Below, in pieces: positions 59,772-64,000 of a stretch of 64,000 nt of DNA. Origin of the DNA: Fulvia fulva (Eukaryota; Ascomycota; Dothideomycetes; Mycosphaerellales; Mycosphaerellaceae). Location of the stretch: positions 496,001 to 560,000 of the forward strand of contig NC_063019.1 in assembly GCF_020509005.1 (NCBI RefSeq), in the 5' to 3' direction. The first letter of the stretch is position 1, and every line of letters begins with the position of its first letter. Below the pieces are notes generated by a model. The model saw nothing but the letters and a program-made list of their open reading frames with translations, was not told where the DNA came from and did no database searches. The translations under genes and the position numbers were made by a program.

Positions 59772-59917
59772 GGTGGAGGTGTGCAATGGACGCACTTGAG
59801 TATCTTGGCGGGAGGTATCTAGCTGGCTGGCTATCTTTGAGCCATTTCGCTTTCTTTTGCTGTACATAGCTCGTCGTCGTACAGGCATTTCATCATCTCA
59901 CCACATCATAGAAGTTC

Positions 59918-61327
59918 TTACCGCACGGTAGCACCAGTCAAAGTCTTGACACTGCACGTACCTTGCTTCGTCCTCAACTGTGCAACCTCCGTCTTCCCAC
60001 TATCCTTCAACTTCTCCACCTTGGTCGGCTCAAACGCCACAACCTTGTCCGCAGTCGTTGTGAATCCCACCTGATTATCCTCCCAGACCTTCTTCTTCGG
60101 GTTCAGCACCGCATCCGGCTCACCCTCAAAGCCTTCAAAGTACACCCTCTCACCAGCCTCAGCATCCGCGGGTGGGTTCACGAGCTCGACAGGACCGGCA
60201 TGGTTGTCGACTTCTCCTTCCGCCAGACGTGGCGATGCGGCCAGAACCATAGCTGCGGACTTGATGCCTCGCATAGTGACGGGCTTGAGGTTGCAGACAG
60301 CCACGATCTTGCGGCCTTGCATCTCCTCGAGGGGCACGAGGCCTGCTAGGCCTGAGCATACGGTTCTGACGACCTTGCCTTCGTACTCGGATGTGTTGTC
60401 GGTTCCTGGTTCGTCGCCGCAGGCAATGGTTGAGACGTAAAGAGAGTCGGCGTTGGGGTGCTTCTCTGCTTTCAGGATGTGGCCGACTCGGAGATCGATG
60501 AGGGATGGGGAGAAGGGCTTGTCTGGTGCTGGCGCGTTCTTTGGTGGTTTGGGTTGCTTCTCTTTCTTGGGCTTCTCCTTCTTTTCTGTGGGTACTGCTG
60601 AGCCGACTGCAGCTGCTACTGCATCACCTGCGTCCTTTGCCTTCTCCTTCTTCGGCTTGTTGTTCTCAGCCTTCTTCACATCTTCGCTGGCTGCTGTTGT
60701 GACTGTGCCTCCTGCTGCCGCCGCATTGTCTGCACCCGCTGCCGCCGCCGCCGCCGCTGCCTTCTCCTTCTTCTTGCGCTCCTTCTCAGCCTTGGCATCG
60801 ATTGGCTTGATCTTCGCAGCTACGTTGCTTGGGTCGATGTCGACCTTGTCGCTGTCTGAGAGCTTGAGGTCGAAGAGTGGTGCGTTCTGGACGAAGTCGA
60901 GATATCGGACGATGTGGTGGTATCCCTGCTCTCCAGTCCGCTGCTCATGTGTCCAGCTCTTCACAACAGGCGCAAGGCGAGCGTAGAGGGCAACATCTGC
61001 AACGCTGGGCTTTGCGCCGAGGAGGGTTGTCTTGGAGGAGAGGTGAGTGTTCAGGTGAGATAGTCGTTCGGCAGTCTTCGCGCTGTCTTGGCTCGAATCA
61101 GCGATGTGGGAAGAAGTGATGAGCCATTGTTCGATCTCGGCCTTCTCAGCAGACGAGTACTAGCATGTGTTAGTTCCAATGGCTCGCGCAAGATGCTCTG
61201 GTCGTGTGCCCACCTCTACTGACGAGAAGATGGCAGAAGACAGTTTAGCTGGATCTTCACTTGCGTCTTTTGCCTGTGGGTAGCTCTTCTCGATCAAGCT
61301 CTTGACCTTCTCGTCTATTTGCGCCAT
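59918..61327 (-). CDS. ARC1: ARC1-like tRNA-binding cofactor (EMAPII domain)
   Basis: Model: complement(join(59918..61159, 61214..61327)), 451 residues. The 54-nt intron (GTGGGC donor, AACTAAC branch, GCTAG acceptor) joins SSVE to YSSAEKAEIEQWL. The N-terminal GST-like domain covers about 1-125 (LLGAKPSVADVALYARLAPVV). Then comes a Lys/Ala-rich linker with KKEKAAAAAAAAG. The C-terminal EMAPII/OB fold (from about 265) has SLIDLRVGHILKAEKHPNAD, VRTVCSGLAGLVPLEEM and NLKPVTMRGIKSAAMVLAA. In yeast Arc1 gathers methionyl- and glutamyl-tRNA synthetases and raises their tRNA affinity. Confidence 0.92.
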
Positions 61328-61754
61328 GTTTGCGAGTATCTTAGTAATGCGCTGTAAGGTGTTTCGTGGTGCGATTCTGAATGTCGATTTTGGCTGTGGT
61401 CTTGCTGCCCGCACGAGCGATCTGGTCAAGCGTAAGGACTTCAGGTTGGCGGTTGGATTGATATGTCCATGTCATTCAAAGAAATGTTTTGGAGGGACAG
61501 TCATAGCGGAGGCAGGTACGAGTGGCGCAGATTGTGGCTGAAACAAGACCCCTGTCGACGCGAAATCGTGGACTTCACTTGTTTCTACGGACTTCAGGAC
61601 ATGCCCTCCTCCTAGAGATCAGTGGCCTAAAGCTCATCAACACAATCACGCCTTACCCATAATCCATCATAGTCGCTCTTTGCCGCTGCTGTTGCCGCCC
61701 TCGCCGTAGCCCTTTGAAAGCTTTGTTGCTAGTACACAGGAATCACCCTCCTCA
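61328..61754. other. Intergenic, no gene seen
   Basis: Lies between the ARC1 start and the stop of the gene at the right edge; both are on the minus strand. No supported gene. Confidence 0.45.
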
Positions 61755-64000
61755 TTACTCCTCATCCTCGTCATCTTCACCTCTCTCCTCGCCATCATCG
61801 TTTCCCTCGTTTCCGTTCTTCTTGCCCGGTGTACCCTCCTTCTCCGGTGTACCCTCCTCCGACGACTCCTTACGCTTCCTCGCATCACCCAAGACCTTGC
61901 CAGCAATAGTCGCACCAATGTCGAACGTCAGGCCACTCGCAACACCTCCATTCCTCTTCGGCATTGCCTTGAGCGGCTCAGGGTCTGGTCCGTAGGTGTT
62001 GTAGTGAGTACGCTTTGGTGGCGGCATGGAGCCTCCCGCCTGCACAGCTGCTCGCTTTCTAGCCTTCATGGCCAGGTATCTTGGGTCGGCGTTGTCCTCG
62101 TCTTCGTCGTCGCCGGCACCTGTGGCAGGGTCGGTGTGGGTGCACTTGCGGTGGAGGCGGAAACAATCGCCGCAGCGGGTGCCTGGTGCGCGACGCGGTG
62201 CTTTGCGACCTCCTTTCTTGGCGCCGGTGGCTGCCTTCTTGGATCTTGGTTTTGGGGTGGACTCGAAGTCGGATGATGGATCTGGGGTGGTGTTAATGTG
62301 GAGTGACTTGAGGTATTGAAACACTGCTGCTACGTTTGTGGGTGTTGTGGAGGGGACTATCTACCTTCGGTGCCGTCACGTTCGGACACACCCTCGCCGT
62401 CCTCGAACTCCTCTTCTGCTCCTGGACTACCTGCGGTACCATCGCTGTAGCCTGGGGCTGGCATGCCGCGCTTTGCGCGGATGTTGTCTTCGGGTGTCAT
62501 ACTGTTTGCAAGTCTGCTGCGGTTGTTGGGGTGTTTGATGGTGTTGGAGAAGAATGAGGGTTTGCGCGGTGCTGACGGCAAGTTAAGTGTGTCTTCTTCT
62601 TGTGCATCTTCTTGTTCCGCGGCTTGTGATTGCTGCACGCGATACATGCGTTCTTGCCAAGTGGGGCCGGCGTATGCAGGCCGTGGTGTTGGCTCACCTT
62701 GGTCGCCGCCTCGTGCAGTTGGCATGTACTTCTCGAAAGTGAAGAGACCTGTTCCTTTTGGGCGGTCAACTTCTGTGTCCATGAGGTCGTCATCCTCATC
62801 TTCCGACTTGATGCTGTCTCCGTCCGCGCCTTCTATAGACGGGACAGGCAGATCGGCACCAGCAGAGTTGCTGTACTCACCACTGGTACGCTTGCCACTA
62901 TCGGGTGGTGTGGGTGCGTCGTTATCGCCACGCGATGCCATGGTAAAGTGTTCGAGGAGTTGCGCGTGAGGTAGTGGTATTGTGGAGGTGTTCTGAGGTT
63001 GTCGTTGAGGTGGTGGTGGGCTGAAACGCTCGCGCGAAGCGATGCGCTTGAGTGAGGAGGAGGAAGCCGCGCCGTTCACATGCGCGCCACTCTCCGTTTC
63101 GTCATAGCGCGTCGCTTCCGGCTTTGGCGACGGCGATGCACGCAGCATGTAGTCTGGGGTTGAACCACGAGAGCTGGGTGTTGGCACGCGCTCGCTGACA
63201 AAGAGCCCGTCGCTGCTATCAGAGGCAATCGATTCGGCATCATTGTCATCGAAGCCATCTCTCAGGGCCTTCGAGAACTCGTCCGCGCCAAAGAACCGAC
63301 CTGCACCATCTCCGCGCTCCTTCACGCTTCGGTAGCCAGCGCCTGGCTCTGGCGCGTCACCTGGAACATCATAGGCTTCATCATTTTGTGGAGCTGGATC
63401 CTGAGTCTGCGCGTCGCGTCGTGCATCGCTTCGAGCGCGCGAACTGGTGGCTGGCCGCCGGTCGGACTGCGATCTAGGCTGGAACTTGTCGAAAGTGAAG
63501 AAGCCTCCTCCTGAAGCGCTTGTGCCGCGGCGCGATACTGGGCTCTCACCATGGTGATCATCTGCTGTGCCGTGCATTGGATCGTCTCCAGTACTTGGTC
63601 CGACATCGTTCCCATCTTCTGGGGTATCGACTCTGGCAACTTCGATCTCGCTGCCAGTGGATTGTTGACGGATAGTCTTGCGTCCCTTGCGTTCCTCTGG
63701 TGGCGTGTCGCTATCGCTATCGTCCTCCTCATCCGGCACAGTATCATTCTTCCTGCTGGTCCGCCCCCTCCTCGCAGCATCCGCCTTGTCGAACATCTTG
63801 CTGGTCTGACTCTGAGCTCGCAGGTTCGACGCAGCGTTCAACTTCGATATCCTCCCCTTCTTAATCTGCTCCAGAAACCTGGCCTGACTCGCCTCCCTCT
63901 GTCCTCTCGATACCTTTCCACCCACCTTTTTCTTCACCACACTCCTCTCCACCATCTCATCGTCCTCTTCGACATCGTCCATGTCTTGCAGATTCACCGG
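61755..64000 (-). CDS. Acidic/basic nuclear-type protein of unknown function (5' end at or beyond window edge)
   Basis: Model: complement(join(61755..62323, 62365..64000)). A 41-nt intron (GTAGAT donor, GCAGCAG acceptor) joins ERDGTE to VFQYLKSLHINTTPDP in frame; it is short, so the two parts could be separate genes, but the joined frame is clean. The frame is open to the window edge; an ATG at 63982 (MDDVEEDDEMVE) could be the start. The protein is rich in D, E, S and R. Two copies of an F-T-F-[DE]-K-[FY] motif occur (GGGFFTFDKFQP and GTGLFTFEKYMP), both preceded by acidic text. Near the C-terminus RCGDCFRLHRKCTH has three Cys, zinc-finger-like. The end is highly acidic. Not recognised. Confidence 0.65.

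Noticed and set aside
1..64000. tRNA genes and CRISPR arrays
   Set aside because: I scanned for B-box-like GGTTCGANTCC cores with paired arms and for spaced direct repeats and found none convincing; a covariance-model search would be decisive for tRNAs.

Overview
This window is nuclear DNA from a filamentous ascomycete (Pezizomycotina), most likely a dothideomycete. Genes are closely packed on both strands. Introns are mostly 46-68 nt with GT-AG ends and a CTAAC/CTGAC-type branch site shortly before the acceptor. The proteins (ATP25, CnxE-type gephyrin fusion, TYW2, SWT21-like, Arc1) are fungal. Species was not determined, and I saw no tRNA, rRNA or CRISPR. All gene models were spliced by eye.

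Layout. 1-2167: divergent mitochondrial pair, ATP25 (runs off the left edge) and ribosomal protein uS5m. 2984-12272: a damaged GH3 beta-xylosidase-like gene, a BTB protein, the exocytic SM protein SEC1 (7 exons), a GH105 hydrolase and a possible tiny secreted peptide. 12655-20713: two tandem F-box-like paralogs, a SWT21/WRAP53-like WD protein divergent from HSP10, a secreted coiled-coil protein that lacks an ATG, and the gephyrin-type molybdenum cofactor enzyme. 21064-28000: a multi-pass membrane protein with an awkward exon junction, an adenylate-forming enzyme, TYW2 and an EF-hand secretory protein. 28384-44000: large regulators, namely IML1 (GATOR1), a frameshifted F-box-like gene, the SUMO protease ULP1, an unknown protein and VPS15. 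52960-64000: MCM6, isopentenyl-diphosphate isomerase, an unknown disordered protein, ARC1 and an unknown acidic protein that reaches the right edge, with a SET/SMYD gene just before.

The most unusual part is 44426-51036: a head-to-tail array of seven recognisable paralogs plus one orphan exon, all on the + strand. Each is a two-exon gene whose first exon ends in LPQEL (or a close variant) and whose second begins with YDE(I) (or a variant), so a phase-0 intron always cuts the F-box-like motif at the same place. Two copies use GC-AG introns, one has an in-frame TAG, one survives only as an exon, and one is split by a 775-bp AT-rich MITE-like element with 32-bp terminal inverted repeats and a 9-bp target duplication.

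A second theme is single-base damage or possible sequence error at critical positions: GH3 has a donor reading CT and Tyr replaced by TAG; the secreted coiled-coil gene has ATC where ATG is expected; and homopolymer runs sit at the frame problems in the F-box-like gene at 32992 and in the membrane protein at 21064. Reads or a second isolate are needed to separate mutation from assembly error.
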